Assembly: GCF_019710585.1 (NCBI RefSeq)
Contig: NZ_JAIFZQ010000002.1
Coordinates: forward strand, 217,481 to 281,480
Origin: Arthrobacter sp. MAHUQ-56
GTDB taxonomy: Bacteria; Actinomycetota; Actinomycetes; Actinomycetales; Micrococcaceae
Direction of reading: 5' to 3'
DNA: 64,000 bases
The position numbers and the translations under genes are program-made. Of the stretch, positions 63,220 through 64,000 are shown piece after piece (the stretch's first letter is position 1; the number at the start of each line of letters is the position of its first letter). The notes beneath the pieces are model-generated. The model saw only the letters and a list, made by a program, of their open reading frames with translations. It did no database searches and had not been told where the DNA came from.

Positions 63220-63894
63220 TTAGTGGATCAGTCCCGAAACCAGGTTGATGGTGGTGGCCAGGACGATCGCGCCCAGCAGATACGACAGCAGGGCCTGCCG
63301 CAGGACCGTTCCGCGGATTGCCCTGGTTTTGAGGTCGGTGTCCGAGACTTGGAACGTCATGCCCACCGTGAAGGCCAGGTAGGCGAAATCGGCGTAGCGC
63401 GGAGGCGCGTCCTCGTTGAAATCCACGCCTGTCCGGTCCCGGTAGTAGATGGCGGCGTAGCGCAGGGTGAAGAGCGTGTGGACCAGGAACCAGGACAGGG
63501 CAATACTGCCCAGGGCCATCGCAACAATGACGTCCTTCCTGGACCCCTGGGCGCCGGACGCCTCACCCAGGATCAGCGCGACTCCGGCGAAGCTGGCCAC
63601 CGTGGCGGTGAGGACAAGGACATCCGAGAATACCCGGCCAGGGTCTTCCCGCCGTGCATGCGCCGCGGTTGCCGCCGGATCAAGCGGGGCAATAACGCTC
63701 CACACCCAGACCAGGTAGGTGGCCGAGGCGGCGGCCCAGCCGGCGGCGGGCGCATAAACCCAGTTGCCAAGGGTGCCCACCAGCGCCGCGGCCAGCAGGC
63801 CGACACCGAGCATCACCAGCAACCGCAGGATGGAACGGTGCGTGCGGGAGTCAAAGTCGTGGCGGCGGTCTTCGGAGGCCGCGCTGGGGTTCAT
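63220..63894 (-). CDS. DUF1345 membrane protein
   Basis: Product of 224 residues with about six helices. The DUF1345 block FAYLAFTVGMTFQVSDTDL near 165-183 and YYRDRTGVDFNEDAPPRYAD near 145-164 are highly typical; ASFAGVALILGEAS is near 99. Function unknown. ATG 63894 is used; an ATG at 63915 would add seven residues. It is upstream of the DUF1003 gene. Confidence 0.88.
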   Translation of the reverse strand: MNPSAASEDRRHDFDSRTHRSILRLLVMLGVGLLAAALVGTLGNWVYAPAAGWAAASATYLVWVWSVIAPLDPAATAAHARREDPGRVFSDVLVLTATVASFAGVALILGEASGAQGSRKDVIVAMALGSIALSWFLVHTLFTLRYAAIYYRDRTGVDFNEDAPPRYADFAYLAFTVGMTFQVSDTDLKTRAIRGTVLRQALLSYLLGAIVLATTINLVSGLIH

Positions 63895-64000
63895 TGGCGG
63901 AGCATGGCACGGCAAGCTTGGGCTTGGCTGGGAGGAAGACGAATTCTTTTTTCGCCAAGTGTTGAAAAAAGACCGCCGGCGTCCTACCCTGAATGGACTG

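Overview
The window reads as chromosomal DNA from a high-GC actinobacterium, most likely Arthrobacter or Pseudarthrobacter (Micrococcaceae). The pointers are a mycothiol-dependent formaldehyde dehydrogenase, a clpB preceded by an HspR-type HAIR site, a GlnR-type box before an ammonium transporter, actinobacterial families such as DUF3073, and a copper amine oxidase that looks, from memory, like Arthrobacter globiformis phenylethylamine oxidase. I see no rRNA, tRNA, CRISPR array, prophage or insertion sequence. Gene density is high and most operons are joined by ATGA or GTGA overlaps. The genus is an inference; no database was searched.

Layout. 1-5.1 kb: mscR (cut by the left edge), a small membrane protein, purF-purM and a VOC protein. 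5.2-10 kb: an alpha/beta hydrolase, DUF3073, a membrane-anchored septum-formation-like protein, and clpB with its HAIR site. 10.1-13.4 kb: a molybdate operon (HTH-TOBE protein, modA, modB, modC). 13.5-17 kb: a DUF4031-HD protein coupled to a ComB-like phosphatase, a YccF protein, trpF and a HutD/Ves protein. 17-25.2 kb: a sugar operon (binding protein, two permeases, ATPase, GH63-like hydrolase, Gfo/Idh/MocA oxidoreductase) divergent from a ROK regulator. 25.3-28.8 kb: a paired SMR transporter, a FrcK-like kinase, an aldo/keto reductase, an ABM protein and an MBL hydrolase, ending in a perfect bidirectional terminator. 28.8-39.7 kb: a DEAD-box helicase, a methyltransferase, two MFS transporters, trmB, a WXG-like 526-residue protein with a small partner, a DUF1206 protein and an SRPBCC protein.

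39.7-43.9 kb is the most interesting part: two separate ECF sigma/anti-sigma circuits back to back. The first sigma gene and a COG4315-type lipoprotein gene are divergent, and each has the same ECF-style promoter (TGAACC, 16 bases, CGTC). The second circuit resembles BldN/RsbN in layout: a secreted Ala- and Pro-rich protein with a GTAACC-16-CGATAT promoter, then the sigma factor, then a membrane anti-sigma-like protein.

43.9-51 kb: a DMP19-like protein, a SWIM-SNF2 helicase, a GH43/32-like propeller protein and amt. 51.2-57.6 kb: a LacI-controlled trehalose-type ABC operon with two identical 14-bp operators and no ATPase gene of its own. 57.7-64 kb: a cupin, an epimerase, the amine oxidase with a divergent TetR regulator and a palindromic operator, CsbD, DUF1003 and DUF1345 proteins.

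How the genes fit together: the window is mostly conserved metabolism (purines, molybdenum, ammonium, sugar uptake, amine breakdown) with local regulators next to their targets. No complete, obviously new defence or biosynthetic system is visible. The best candidates for undescribed biology are the double ECF circuit and the WXG-like gene pair.
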